The notes beneath the pieces are model-generated. The model saw only the letters and a list, made by a program, of their open reading frames with translations, was not told the origin of the DNA and did no database searches. Position numbers and translations under genes: made by a program. This document shows, in pieces, positions 7,904 through 17,891 of a stretch of 64,000 bases of DNA (positions within the stretch are counted from its first letter, which is position 1; the number at the start of each line of letters is the position of its first letter). This DNA comes from Ohtaekwangia sp035628875 (GTDB lineage: Bacteria > Bacteroidota > Bacteroidia > Cytophagales > Cyclobacteriaceae), in assembly GCA_035628875.1 (NCBI GenBank), contig DASPIZ010000019.1, positions 1 to 64,000 on the forward strand, in the 5' to 3' direction.

Positions 7904-8929
7904 ATGAGAGTACTTAAAGAGACCACCATTTATGATATTGCCGAAGCCTTAAGCTTGTCTCCGGCTACGGTGAGCCGTGGACTTAAGGATCACCCTGCTA
8001 TAAAGAAGGATACAAAAAAAAGAATTCAGGATAAGGCACGGGAGATGGGTTATCAGCACAACCTTTTTGCCAGTAATCTCCGTCGGAATAAAACAAATAC
8101 GATTGGCGTAATCGTGCCACGCCTCAACAGCTATTTTATGTCTGCTGTTATTGCCGGGATGGAAAAAGTAGCAAATGATGCTGGTTATAACCTGGTGATC
8201 AGTCAATCGCTTGAGTCGATGAAGAAAGAAATCATGAATGTCAAAACCATGTTCAATAACCGCGTGGATGGTCTTCTGGTTTCAGCTGCGTACGATACAG
8301 AAGAAGTTGAACACTTCCAGATTTTTTTAAACAAAGGTATCCCGCTTATATTTTTCGACCGCATACTGGATCTCCCGCAATGTACAAGCATCGTTATTGA
8401 CAATTATAAAGCTGGGCATGAGGTCACAGAACATCTTATTAAAAATGGCTGCAAACGGATCGTTCATATTACAGCAAGCCAAAAACGAAATGTATATGCA
8501 GACCGCATGCGGGGCTACAAACAAGCGCTTGCAGACCACGGGATTGCATTCGATGAAAATCTGATATTCTATAACAATTTAAGTGATCAGGCAGGTATCG
8601 AAGTAGCTGATGCTATTAAACGAATGAATCCGCGACCGGATGCAATTTTTTCAGCCAACGATTCATGTGCCGTGAGCTGCATACGCGAACTCAAATGTTC
8701 CGGAATAAAAGTACCAGCGGAGATTGCCGTGGCCGGATTTAATAACGATCCCCTTTCAAAAGTGATTGAACCGAATCTCACTACGGTAAATTATCCCGGA
8801 CAGGAAATGGGTGAAGTCGCGGCGTCTATACTCATTCGACGGCTGGACAACCGGGAAGGCGCAAGCCTGAATACAATGGTATTGCGGCACCAGTTAATCA
8901 TTCGTCAATCGTCTCTTAAAGGAGCATGA
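7904..8929 (+). CDS. LacI-family transcriptional regulator
   Basis: The product (341 aa) has a LacI DNA-binding domain at residues 5-58 (TIYDIAEALSLSPATVSRGL) and a periplasmic-binding-like effector domain from about 64 to 335, opening with NTIGVIVPRLNSYF. The typical AGFNND segment is present. It stands between the GH10 gene and GH67, and it probably controls the whole glucuronoxylan unit through the two operators upstream. The effector is not visible from sequence; aldouronate, glucuronate or xylo-oligosaccharides are reasonable guesses. The GH67 gene follows after 56 bases, so the regulator may be co-transcribed with it and regulate itself. Confidence 0.92.
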   Translation: MRVLKETTIYDIAEALSLSPATVSRGLKDHPAIKKDTKKRIQDKAREMGYQHNLFASNLRRNKTNTIGVIVPRLNSYFMSAVIAGMEKVANDAGYNLVISQSLESMKKEIMNVKTMFNNRVDGLLVSAAYDTEEVEHFQIFLNKGIPLIFFDRILDLPQCTSIVIDNYKAGHEVTEHLIKNGCKRIVHITASQKRNVYADRMRGYKQALADHGIAFDENLIFYNNLSDQAGIEVADAIKRMNPRPDAIFSANDSCAVSCIRELKCSGIKVPAEIAVAGFNNDPLSKVIEPNLTTVNYPGQEMGEVAASILIRRLDNREGASLNTMVLRHQLIIRQSSLKGA

Positions 8930-8985
8930 TGATTTCTTATCACTATTAAATTTCAATCTTTAAATTAACTAACTCACTATACGCC

Positions 8986-11160
8986 ATGTCAAAGAAAAGA
9001 TTATGCTGCCTTCATCTTTGTACCCTGTTACTATGCTGTGTCGCCTTTTCAGCTTACGCAGAAGATGGTTACCGGTTGTGGCTTCGGTATACGTTGATCA
9101 AGGATGAAGCGCGACTGGAGGAATACAAATCCCGGCTACGTTATCTCGTTATAGAAAAGAGTACGCCTACCCTGGCCGTTGTTACACGTGAGGTAACGGA
9201 TGCGGTAAAGGGTTTTACGGGCACTACCATAACACAGAGCGCTACCATTAAAGAAGGAAGTATCGTGGTGGTTCTCGCGGAATCACCTTTGCTGAAATCT
9301 TTACCATGGGCTAAAAAATTAACACATCTGGACGGTGAGGGTTTTCGCATTGAATCGGTTTCCCTTCAAGGGAAGCGTTGTATCGTCGTTACAGGGAACA
9401 CAGAAGTCGGTTTACTGTATGGCACCTTCCACTTACTGCGCATGCTTCAGACCAATCATGCCCTCAATTCCATCTCCGTGGAAAGTAAACCACAAATCCA
9501 GCATCGGATTCTGAATCACTGGGATAATCTTGACCGGACTGTGGAACGTGGCTACGCAGGCTTCTCACTGTGGGATTGGCACAGACTTCCCGATCATATT
9601 GACCCACGATATCAGGATTATGCAAGGGCGAATGCAAGCATCGGCATTAATGGCACTGTATTAACCAATGTCAACGCTAATGCGCTTATCCTCACACCGA
9701 TGTACCTCAAAAAAGTGGCAGCCCTGGCAGACCTTTTCCGACCCTACGGTATTCGTGTTTATCTCACCGCGCGATTTAGTGCGCCCGTTGAGATTGGTGG
9801 CTTACCAACCGCTGATCCGCTAGATCCGCGTGTAGCCCAATGGTGGAAAGAAAAAGCAGCTGAGATTTATCAATACGTTCCCGACTTCGGTGGATTTACT
9901 GTAAAGGCCAACTCAGAAGGACAACCGGGTCCGCAAAACTATAATCGCACACATGCCGATGGTGCAAATATGCTGGCAAAAGCAGTAGCACCTCATGGTG
10001 GCATTGTGATGTGGCGTGCTTTTGTTTACGATAATGAAGTTCCGGTTGATCGTGTAAAACAAGCTTACGATGAATTTAAGCCACTCGATGGGAAGTTTGA
10101 AAAAAACGTTCTTGTACAGGTTAAAAATGGTCCCCTTGACTTTCAGCCCCGTGAACCTTTTCATCCATTGTTCGGTGCCATGCCATCTACTCCACTCATG
10201 ATGGAGTTTCAAATCACGCAGGAATACCTGGGCCAGGCAACTAACCTGGTTTATCTGGCAACCTTGTTTGAAGAATGCCTTGATGCTGATACCCACAGTA
10301 AAGGTGATGGAAGTACTGTTGCTAAAGTAGTTGACGGTTCCCTGGAGAATCATACGCTTTCGGGTATCGCGGGCGTTGCCAATATCGGTACAGACCGAAA
10401 CTGGACAGGCCATCCTTTCGGGCAATCAAACTGGTATGCATTTGGTCGTTTAGCGTGGGATGCGGATTTAAAATCAGAAGATATTGCCCGCGAGTGGATT
10501 CACCAAACATTCAATAGCGAAAAAGAAACCGTGAAACCCGTACTCGACATGATGATGGCATCGCGGGAAATCACGGTCAATTATATGACGCCGCTCGGGT
10601 TACACCACATCATGGGTTGGGATCATCATTATGGACCATCACCATGGATTAACAACAAACAACGCGCCGACTGGACTTCGGTGTATTACCATCGTGCGGA
10701 TAGCTTAGGCGTTGGATTCGATCGTACCGCTATCGGAAGCAATGCCCTGGAACAGTATCATCCTGCCGTGAGAGAGAAATTTAACACACCGGAAAAATGT
10801 CCTGATGAATACCTGTTATGGTTCCATCACCTGCCATGGGATTATAAAATGAAATCAGGGCGTACACTGTGGGATGAATTGTGCTACAGTTATTACAAGG
10901 GTGCTGATTCCGTGAAGTGGATGCAGCAACAATGGAATTCCCTGGAAGGAAAAATTGATCAGGACCGATTTCTGGAAGTAAAGAGTTTATTGAACGTTCA
11001 ATACAAAGAAGCAATTTGGTGGCGAAACTCATGCGTACTCTACTTTCAGACTTTCTCAGGAAAAGAAATACCGAAATCATTGGAACGCCCGGATAAACCA
11101 TTGTCTTATTACCAAGACCTTAAATTTCCATTTGCTCCTGGTATACGACCAAAATGGTAA
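8986..11160 (+). CDS. GH67 alpha-glucuronidase, periplasmic
   Basis: The product (724 aa) removes (4-O-methyl-)glucuronic acid from the non-reducing end of xylo-oligosaccharides. Residues 1-25 are a signal peptide. The acid/base glutamate is E311 in KANSEGQPGP. The family's paired bases are D385 (NGPLDFQPRE) and E413 (TQEYLG). The long DGSLENHTLSGIAGVAN segment is diagnostic of GH67, and full length is kept. GH67 acts on short oligomers and is usually placed after an endo-xylanase, which the neighbouring T9SS-exported GH10 provides. The released glucuronate would enter the UxuA branch. Confidence 0.95.
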   Translation: MSKKRLCCLHLCTLLLCCVAFSAYAEDGYRLWLRYTLIKDEARLEEYKSRLRYLVIEKSTPTLAVVTREVTDAVKGFTGTTITQSATIKEGSIVVVLAESPLLKSLPWAKKLTHLDGEGFRIESVSLQGKRCIVVTGNTEVGLLYGTFHLLRMLQTNHALNSISVESKPQIQHRILNHWDNLDRTVERGYAGFSLWDWHRLPDHIDPRYQDYARANASIGINGTVLTNVNANALILTPMYLKKVAALADLFRPYGIRVYLTARFSAPVEIGGLPTADPLDPRVAQWWKEKAAEIYQYVPDFGGFTVKANSEGQPGPQNYNRTHADGANMLAKAVAPHGGIVMWRAFVYDNEVPVDRVKQAYDEFKPLDGKFEKNVLVQVKNGPLDFQPREPFHPLFGAMPSTPLMMEFQITQEYLGQATNLVYLATLFEECLDADTHSKGDGSTVAKVVDGSLENHTLSGIAGVANIGTDRNWTGHPFGQSNWYAFGRLAWDADLKSEDIAREWIHQTFNSEKETVKPVLDMMMASREITVNYMTPLGLHHIMGWDHHYGPSPWINNKQRADWTSVYYHRADSLGVGFDRTAIGSNALEQYHPAVREKFNTPEKCPDEYLLWFHHLPWDYKMKSGRTLWDELCYSYYKGADSVKWMQQQWNSLEGKIDQDRFLEVKSLLNVQYKEAIWWRNSCVLYFQTFSGKEIPKSLERPDKPLSYYQDLKFPFAPGIRPKW

Positions 11161-11260
11161 GGTGACATCATGTATAATTCAGCCTATTAAAAAATAAACG
11201 CTAAACCTGGCTCCTGCGCTATTGCATAAGGGGTTATCAAATTTGATTATTAAAAATTAT

Positions 11261-12010
11261 ATGACCAGTAAACGAGAAAAAGTTGCACTTGTAACCGGAG
11301 GAGGTTCCGGTTTAGGCCTTGCCATTGCTACCAAATTTGTACAGCAAAATATTCTTACCATAATCACCGGACGAAATGCCACTAAACTGGAAGAAGCCGC
11401 ATCATCGCTTGGTGAGCGTTGCATTCCCTTGATTTGTGATATGAATGAACCCGCATCTTTCAAAAAGCATGTAGCAGATATCACTTCCCGTTATGGTACA
11501 ATTGATATTCTCGTTAACAATGCCGGCATCAACATGAAAAAAGATATTTGGGATGTTACGGATGAAGATTTCGAAAGTATTTATCGTACTAACGTGCTTG
11601 GCGTGTTTGCCTTAACGCGTGAAGTGGCAAACGTTATGATCCAGGCAAAATCGGGATCGATTATCAACATCAGTTCAATGGCTGCTCATTACGGCATTCC
11701 AAAAGTTACCGCCTATACAGCATCGAAATCTGCTATTGAAGGTATGACCCGTAGTCTGGCCGTTGATTTATCTCCACTTGGTATACGCGTTAACTGCATC
11801 GCACCGGGATTTATCGAAACGAAAATGTCTGCGATTGCCTTAAATAACGACCCGGAAAGAAAAAACCGGGTACTTTCACGAACGCCCATGCGAAAACTTG
11901 GCTTACCACAAGATGTTGGAGATGCGGCTTACTTTTTTGCCAGTGATGATTCGAAATTCATAACGGGTACTGTTCTCCCTGTTGATGGCGGAAATTCCAT
12001 TGGTTTCTAA
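11261..12010 (+). CDS. SDR oxidoreductase, probable fructuronate/mannonate oxidoreductase
   Basis: This is a classical SDR of 249 residues. The cofactor motif is TGGGSGLG near the N-terminus, followed by NNAG, the catalytic serine in NISSMAAH, and YTASK. The end VLPVDGGNSIGF is typical. The TGR after strand 2 suggests NADP(H) use is possible. In this setting, between GH67 and near uxuA, the natural guess is reduction of D-fructuronate to D-mannonate, a step done by SDR enzymes in many Bacteroidota. Sequence alone would also allow a gluconate 5-dehydrogenase. The frame opens with TTG at 11222; I prefer the ATG at 11261, which leaves the usual short lead before the Rossmann fold. Confidence 0.85.
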   Translation: MTSKREKVALVTGGGSGLGLAIATKFVQQNILTIITGRNATKLEEAASSLGERCIPLICDMNEPASFKKHVADITSRYGTIDILVNNAGINMKKDIWDVTDEDFESIYRTNVLGVFALTREVANVMIQAKSGSIINISSMAAHYGIPKVTAYTASKSAIEGMTRSLAVDLSPLGIRVNCIAPGFIETKMSAIALNNDPERKNRVLSRTPMRKLGLPQDVGDAAYFFASDDSKFITGTVLPVDGGNSIGF

Positions 12011-12125
12011 CATTTCCTAAAACCGGTCGCTCGGGTATATTTTTTTAAGTGTTTACTTATCTGGCGGTAGTGCAAAAGCGTAAGCATGCACCCGCATAAT
12101 TGGAACACTTAATAAATGTATCGCT

Positions 12126-15100
12126 ATGGCTGAAGGCAACGTGTTTGACGAAAAACTCCACTGGTATAAGGATGCCGTGATCTATGAACTCCATATCAAA
12201 GCTTTCCGGGACGGTAACGGTGATGGTATTGGGGATTTTAAAGGACTTCTTGAAAAACTGGATTACTTGCAGGATCTGGGCGTCACGGCCATCTGGCTGC
12301 TTCCATTCTATCCATCTCCGTTACGTGATGATGGATATGATATCGCGGATTATTATACGATCAATCCTGCCTATGGTGATGTCAATCAATTTAAAATCCT
12401 CCTCAAAGAAGCCCATGCCAGAAACCTGAAAGTAATTACTGAACTTGTTATTAACCATACTTCAGATCAGCACCCTTGGTTTCAACGTGCCCGCCAGGCG
12501 CCGAGAGACTCACCTTACAGAAATTTTTATGTCTGGACAGACAATCCACATCAATACAGTGACGTGAGGATCATCTTTCAGGATTTTGAGACTTCCAACT
12601 GGACTTGGGACGCCGTTGCCGGGCAATACTTCTGGCATCGATTCTTTCACCATCAACCAGATTTGAATTACGACAATCCCCTTGTGCAGGAAGAGGTATT
12701 TAAGATTCTCGACTACTGGTGTCAGATGGGTGTAGATGGCTTTCGCCTGGATGCCGTTCCCTACCTTTTCGAACGGGAAGGAACCAACGGGGAAAACCTC
12801 CCGGAGACACATCTGTTTCTAAAAAAATTACGCGAGCATGTAGATAGTCATTATCCCGGAACACTCTTACTCGCAGAAGCGAACATGTGGCCCGAAGATT
12901 CAGCGGCTTATTTCGGTGATGGTGATGAATGCCACATGAACTATCACTTCCCCGTTATGCCGCGTATGTTCATGGCGTTGCAAACTGAAGACCGCTACCC
13001 CATCACGGATATCTTCGATCAGACGCCCGCCATTCCTGATACTTGCCAATGGGCCATCTTTTTACGTAACCATGATGAGCTTACACTTGAAATGGTTACC
13101 GATGAAGAACGGGACTATATGTACAAAGTGTACGTGAAAGATCCTAAAGCAAAAATTAACTTAGGAATCCGGCACAGGCTTGCACCACTCCTGGGAAACA
13201 ACAGAAAAAAAATAGAACTGCTCAATTACCTTTTGTTTTCGCTGCCCGGAACACCGGTTATCTACTATGGCGATGAAATTGGCATGGGTGATAATGTTTA
13301 TCTCGGTGACCGTGATGGCGTTCGAACGCCCATGCAATGGAGTGCAAACCGGAACGCCGGATTTTCTGAAACAAATCCGCATCGCTTATATCTTCCTGTA
13401 ATCCTGGATCCACTTTATCATTATGAATCACTTAACGTTGAGTTACAATCACAAAGTACTGCTTCGCTGCTGTGGTGGATGAAACGGTTGATCAATAAGC
13501 GCAAACAATATCTTGCGTTCAGTCGCGGCGATATGACTTTCCTACAATCCGAAAATCCGAAAATTCTTGCTTTCACCAGAACATTCCAGGATCAAACAAT
13601 GCTGGTGCTTGCCAACCTCTCACGTTATACACAACCTGCAGAAATAGACCTTGATGCATTCACAGGGCATATACCGGTTGAAGTTTTCAGCCGGAATAAA
13701 TTTCCGGCAATCAAAGAATCTGTACCTTATTTTTTCACACTCGGTGCACATGACTGTCAATGGTTCGTGCTCGAAAAAGTAAACCTGCTGATCAACCAGG
13801 AAAAATCGCTGCCGTTGCTCCGGGCAAAAACCTGGGAGCAGGTGATCTCAAAATCAGGTAGAGAAATCCTGGAAGTTCAAATCCTAGAAGGATATATGCA
13901 AAATCTACGTTGGTTTGGAGGAAAGGGAAGAGCAATTGAAGATATTAAAATCATTAACACCGCCACCCTCCTGCCAGGCGAAAATCCAGCAACGATTTTA
14001 TTGATTGAAGTACGATATAAAAGTGGACTCCCGGAAATGTATCAACTTCCTGTTTCCTTTGCTCAGGGATTACTCGCACAAAAATTGATTGAAGGGTGTC
14101 CGCAATCTGTAATTGCCAGACTGGAGATTGATGGCGAAGAAGGTGTAATGTACGATGCCATCTATGGTCTTGAGCTACAGGAGACACTTGTACAGCGCAT
14201 GGCAGCGGACGAAGTTACTTCGATAGAACACAATACGCTTGTCTTCCACGGACAAGAAAAACTAAAAGAATACATCCGGACACAGGAGAAAGTTAAGCCA
14301 AGGGTTTTAGGTGGCGAACAAAGTAATACTTCCATTATCTACGATAATAAATTCTTTTTAAAATTATTCCGTAAGGTGGACCGAGCCATCAACCCGGATG
14401 TTGAAATAATTCAGTTTCTCACAGCAAAAACGGAGTTCAAGAATATTCCGGCTTATGCAGGTTTTATCGAGTGGCGTTTTGAAAACGAAACCATGGTACT
14501 CGGCTTACTTCAGGAAATGATAGAAAGTAGTAGCGATGCATGGACATATATGTTAGACCGACTCGATGATTTTAATGAAAACATACTTTCAAAAACCGAT
14601 TTGATTATTACGAGTGTGCCTCTTCGCGATAACGTAATAGAACCGATTGACTTCGAAGAGATACCGGAAGATATGCAAGAATTGCTAGAAGCCAGCGTAG
14701 CTGAGCGTGTGTACATGCTGGGTGTAAGAACCGGCGAAATGCATCACGCCCTTGGATCTGGAATTGCCGATCCGGATTTCCGGCCCGAACCATATTCATT
14801 ACATTACCAACGGTCGCTCTACGCGGGATTACAATCCCTTGTCCGCAGTACGTTTGAAAACCTGGCACGAAACATCAAAACACTGCCCGAAGAAGTGAAA
14901 CAGGAAGCCCGTGACGTAATGAACATGAAAGATGATATTCTGGCCATCTTTAAACGCATCTATGAGAAAAAAATTGATGTTGTTAAAATCCGGATACACG
15001 GTGACTACCACTTGGGACAAGTACTGTTTACAGGTAAAGATTTTGTGATCACTGATTTCGAAGGCGAACCTGCCCGAAGCTTTAGTGAAAGAAGATTAAA

Positions 15101-15473
15101 ACGTGCCGCCCTTCGCGACGTCGCCGGCATGGTGCGTTCTTTCCACTATGCCGCCTATGGAAGTTTGTTCCTCGACAACCAGATACGCAAAGAAGATTAT
15201 CCGAAACTTATTCCTTTTATTGAACAATGGTTTCATTACATGAGTGGGATCTTCATGAAGGCATACCTGGACACCGTAGAAGGAAGTACATTTATTCCAC
15301 AAGAAAAATCAGAGCTCGAAATACTAACCACAACGTTCCTGCTGGAAAAAGCAATCTATGAACTTAATTATGAGTTGAACAACCGACCCGATTGGGTAAT
15401 TATTCCACTCCGCGGCATACAATCCATATTGAAAAAAAATAAACTAAACGAAATTGAGGTGGCAACTGTGTAA
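12126..15473 (+). CDS. treS: Trehalose synthase fused to maltokinase (TreS-Mak)
   Basis: This is a bifunctional protein of 1,115 residues. Residues 1-550 are a GH13 trehalose synthase that interconverts maltose and trehalose, with D209 (FRLDAVPYLF), E251 (LLAEANMWP) and D317 (FLRNHDELT). Residues 570-1110 are a maltokinase that makes maltose 1-phosphate from ATP and maltose. Its kinase features are VLGGEQSNTS, IHGDYHLGQ at 956-964 with D960 as catalytic base, and the metal site VITDFEGEP. The fusion is a known form. In the GlgE pathway the phosphate is used to build alpha-glucan, but no glgE or glgB is in this window. The gene stands alone. No signal peptide is present, so it is cytosolic. 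Confidence 0.95.
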   Translation: MAEGNVFDEKLHWYKDAVIYELHIKAFRDGNGDGIGDFKGLLEKLDYLQDLGVTAIWLLPFYPSPLRDDGYDIADYYTINPAYGDVNQFKILLKEAHARNLKVITELVINHTSDQHPWFQRARQAPRDSPYRNFYVWTDNPHQYSDVRIIFQDFETSNWTWDAVAGQYFWHRFFHHQPDLNYDNPLVQEEVFKILDYWCQMGVDGFRLDAVPYLFEREGTNGENLPETHLFLKKLREHVDSHYPGTLLLAEANMWPEDSAAYFGDGDECHMNYHFPVMPRMFMALQTEDRYPITDIFDQTPAIPDTCQWAIFLRNHDELTLEMVTDEERDYMYKVYVKDPKAKINLGIRHRLAPLLGNNRKKIELLNYLLFSLPGTPVIYYGDEIGMGDNVYLGDRDGVRTPMQWSANRNAGFSETNPHRLYLPVILDPLYHYESLNVELQSQSTASLLWWMKRLINKRKQYLAFSRGDMTFLQSENPKILAFTRTFQDQTMLVLANLSRYTQPAEIDLDAFTGHIPVEVFSRNKFPAIKESVPYFFTLGAHDCQWFVLEKVNLLINQEKSLPLLRAKTWEQVISKSGREILEVQILEGYMQNLRWFGGKGRAIEDIKIINTATLLPGENPATILLIEVRYKSGLPEMYQLPVSFAQGLLAQKLIEGCPQSVIARLEIDGEEGVMYDAIYGLELQETLVQRMAADEVTSIEHNTLVFHGQEKLKEYIRTQEKVKPRVLGGEQSNTSIIYDNKFFLKLFRKVDRAINPDVEIIQFLTAKTEFKNIPAYAGFIEWRFENETMVLGLLQEMIESSSDAWTYMLDRLDDFNENILSKTDLIITSVPLRDNVIEPIDFEEIPEDMQELLEASVAERVYMLGVRTGEMHHALGSGIADPDFRPEPYSLHYQRSLYAGLQSLVRSTFENLARNIKTLPEEVKQEARDVMNMKDDILAIFKRIYEKKIDVVKIRIHGDYHLGQVLFTGKDFVITDFEGEPARSFSERRLKRAALRDVAGMVRSFHYAAYGSLFLDNQIRKEDYPKLIPFIEQWFHYMSGIFMKAYLDTVEGSTFIPQEKSELEILTTTFLLEKAIYELNYELNNRPDWVIIPLRGIQSILKKNKLNEIEVATV

Positions 15474-15836
15474 TTGCATAAACATACTACATGTTAAATG
15501 TTTGTGCTGTTTCAAATAAAGTATCCGATAATCCGGGGACCGGAAATAACTTTAAGGTTTAAGATTATTAGCGCCCGGGATAAACTCACGAAGAGCGTCA
15601 AATCACTTTCAGAAAAATTGTGTGGGGAGTGGTATGCCTCCTTCAGTGTTGATCAATATTAATGGATAATCTTTCATTCACGCTTTTTCACCTTCCAGGG
15701 CCGGCTGGGCACAGATGATACTTGCAACATTTGAAAATGGGCTGCCGCATTTAATCTAAAATCCACCAACTTTACCACTTAAATCAAAGCCCTACAAAGG
15801 GGATCGTCGAACCAATTCCCTTACGGAAAAAATATT
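15474..15836. other. Intergenic gap, nothing recognised
   Basis: This gap holds the end of the treS transcript and the promoter of the VIT1-type gene. A short AAACAT/ATGTTT inverted repeat right after the treS stop is too weak to call a terminator. No open frame of note was found. Confidence 0.45.
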
Positions 15837-16571
15837 ATGGAAAATCATCACAATGAAGATTTACTTCATGGCAGTTCAGCGTGGCTGGAAAGCGTTGAAA
15901 AGTATCTACCGGAAATGGTATACGGGTCAATCGACGGCATCGTAACCACCTTCGCCGTAGTTGCCGGTGCTGCAGGGGCCAATCTGACCATCAATATCGT
16001 ACTTATTCTTGGAATGGCGAACCTATTTGCCGATGGTCTTTCTATGTCTATCGGGAGTTACCTGGCAAAGAAAGCGGAACAGGATAATTATAAAAAACAC
16101 CAACGTGTGGAGGAATGGGAAATCGAAAATTTACCAGATGTTGAGCGCAGAGAAATAGAAGATATTTACAGGTCTAAGGGATTTGAAGGAAAGGAACTCG
16201 ATATGGTTGTTCACCGCATTACTTCAAATAAAAAAGTATGGCTTGAAACGATGATGAAGGACGAACTTGGACTCACGCTGGATGTGAAGTCGCCACTCAA
16301 GGCAGGGTTTAGCACATTCCTTTCTTTTGTCGTTGCAGGCGCAGTACCATTGATCGCGTACATACTCACTTTCACTGGGAACATTTCCCTTGACCCATTC
16401 GTGATCTCTTCAATGGTTACGGCCTTGACCTTCATTCTCATCGGTTACCTTAAAACGTATGTAACCCAATCGCCACCATTTAAAAGTATTCTCGAAACAC
16501 TGTTTCTCGGAGCAACGGCTGCTGTAGTCGCCTATCTGTTGGGTCATTACCTGGAAAAAATTCTACTCTAA
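15837..16571 (+). CDS. VIT1/CCC1-family membrane transporter
   Basis: This is a 244-residue membrane protein of the VIT1/CCC1 family, which in eukaryotes moves iron or manganese into vacuoles. The N-terminal ion site region YGSIDGIVTTFAVVAGAAGA and the second helix NLFADGLSMSIGSYLA are highly typical. The cytoplasmic middle (about residues 85-160, rich in E and K) matches the metal-binding domain of VIT1. Three further helices follow. No ferritin-like fusion is present. Metal identity cannot be told; Fe2+ or Mn2+ export from the cytosol is the usual role. A hairpin follows the stop. Confidence 0.88.
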   Translation: MENHHNEDLLHGSSAWLESVEKYLPEMVYGSIDGIVTTFAVVAGAAGANLTINIVLILGMANLFADGLSMSIGSYLAKKAEQDNYKKHQRVEEWEIENLPDVERREIEDIYRSKGFEGKELDMVVHRITSNKKVWLETMMKDELGLTLDVKSPLKAGFSTFLSFVVAGAVPLIAYILTFTGNISLDPFVISSMVTALTFILIGYLKTYVTQSPPFKSILETLFLGATAAVVAYLLGHYLEKILL

Positions 16572-16585
16572 AGCCCGATATAAAA

Positions 16586-16619
16586 AAATATCCAGGCTGG
16601 CGTACCAACCCGGATATTT
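16586..16619 (+). terminator. Hairpin after the VIT1-type gene
   Basis: AAATATCC (16586-16593) pairs with GGATATTT (16612-16619), and the inner bases add GG-TGG/CCA-CC pairs. No T-run follows, so termination is likely but not certain. Confidence 0.5.
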
Positions 16620-17024
16620 AAAATCCTCATTCAATTTTATCTGTAAACTAAAACTTTCACGAGGTTGTCATTCTCCTCAATTCCACACACCTGTAGAAAT
16701 TGTTAGCTTACGAATAACTGATAAAATTTGCTGTGGACTAGACATGGTACCTCCTTTCTTTTCGTAAACATAAGCAGCAGTTTATTATTCAACTACCTTA
16801 TGAACCTGGACTACTACCGATAACAACCGTCATCAGTGCATTAACGCTGAATGTTGCAATTTCGTTTACTTTATTCAAAATAATTCGAATAATCCATGGT
16901 TAGAACACTACGGCATTTAACAATGTACGTTTAGGTTCAAAATCGCAGTTTATTTCTGATTTTTATCGTCCTGATTTTGTGATTTATTTTGTAGACTTGA
17001 AGAAGCATCCATTAATCGTTTATC
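16620..17024. other. Intergenic gap with one doubtful tiny frame
   Basis: No firm gene is present. On the minus strand a 22-codon frame (16745-16677) is preceded by AGGAGG four bases before its ATG, a strong ribosome site that is unusual for this phylum. A second short frame in another register follows it directly. The right end must carry the promoter of the HPF gene. Confidence 0.35.
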
Positions 17025-17315
17025 ATGAAAACAATAATTCAGACACCAGATTTTAAAGCGGATCAGAAATTAATCGACCTTGTGAACGAAAAACTGGAAA
17101 AACTAGGACGATTCAGTGACCGGATTCACGAATCCACAGTGACTTTAAGACTTGATCGATCAGAAACAAAAGAGAATAAAATATGTGAGATCCGGCTTGG
17201 TATCCCGGGGAATGATTTGTTTGCTTCAAAGCAATGTAAAACATTTGAAGAAGCGTTGGCAAAAGCTTCGGATGCGTTGAAATCGCAGATTGAAACCTGG
17301 AAAGAAAAAGTATAA
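17025..17315 (+). CDS. hpf: Ribosome hibernation factor, short HPF/RaiA type
   Basis: The product (96 aa) matches the short HPF/YfiA fold: an MKTIIQTPDFKADQKLIDLVNEKL start broken into strand and helix, a middle strand with ESTVTLRLDRS, and a final helix TFEEALAKASDALKSQI. The length matches E. coli HPF (95 aa), and the C-terminal dimerisation domain of long HPF is absent. It binds the 30S decoding region in slow growth and inactivates ribosomes. The gene stands alone, converging with the YeeE-type genes. Confidence 0.88.
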   Translation: MKTIIQTPDFKADQKLIDLVNEKLEKLGRFSDRIHESTVTLRLDRSETKENKICEIRLGIPGNDLFASKQCKTFEEALAKASDALKSQIETWKEKV

Positions 17316-17383
17316 GATTAATTAACGTACCGGATATACGCCATTATTATCAGTTGATCGTGTACTGCTTCGGAAAAAAGTTG

Positions 17384-17890
17384 CTAATGCGGAAGACGAT
17401 CGTGGAAAAATCCATATACCCATGTGCCGGCCACGGCGCTGAGCAACGTTACTGAAACCACCGCCGCCCCCGTCCCAATTTGTGCAAACAAAGGACCGGG
17501 GCATGCTCCCGTTAATGCCCATCCAAATCCGAAGATTAAACCCCCAATCACATTTCCCTTTTTAAATTTTTTCGATTGAAATTCAATCTTTTCACCATCC
17601 ACAGTTCTGATGTTAAAGTATTTTATCAGCCGTACGGAAAGCATACCGACAACTACTGCTGAGCCAATCACACCATACATGTGAAATTCCTGAAATCGAA
17701 ACATCTCCTGGATACGAAACCATGAAATAACTTCGGACTTCACCAATAGAATACCAAACAAGATGCCTGCGATTAAATATTTGACATTGTGCCATGCCCG
17801 GTGCGTAGTGGAAGCGTTGTTAACGCCGAATTCATTAACGAATCGGATTTCAAAATCCGTATCTGTATGGCGGTTATGTAGTTGATTCAT
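17384..17890 (-). CDS. YeeE/YedE-type membrane protein, C-terminal half (DUF6691)
   Basis: This 168-residue membrane protein has four helices and the family motif GFGWALTGACPGPLFAQIG with its conserved cysteine near residue 130. It is the second of two adjacent half-size genes that together correspond to one full YeeE/YedE transporter. It follows the first half after one base. Full-length members import thiosulfate, and split pairs are common in Proteobacteria and Bacteroidota. The charged N-terminal 30 residues are variable. Thiosulfate or another reduced sulfur species is the likely substrate, by family only. Confidence 0.85.
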   Translation of the reverse strand: MNQLHNRHTDTDFEIRFVNEFGVNNASTTHRAWHNVKYLIAGILFGILLVKSEVISWFRIQEMFRFQEFHMYGVIGSAVVVGMLSVRLIKYFNIRTVDGEKIEFQSKKFKKGNVIGGLIFGFGWALTGACPGPLFAQIGTGAAVVSVTLLSAVAGTWVYGFFHDRLPH

Positions 17891-17891
17891 A

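Noticed and set aside
14635..14655. AACCGATTGAC inside the treS gene, similar to the LacI operator
   Set aside because: Only a half-site, inside coding sequence, and away from any promoter.
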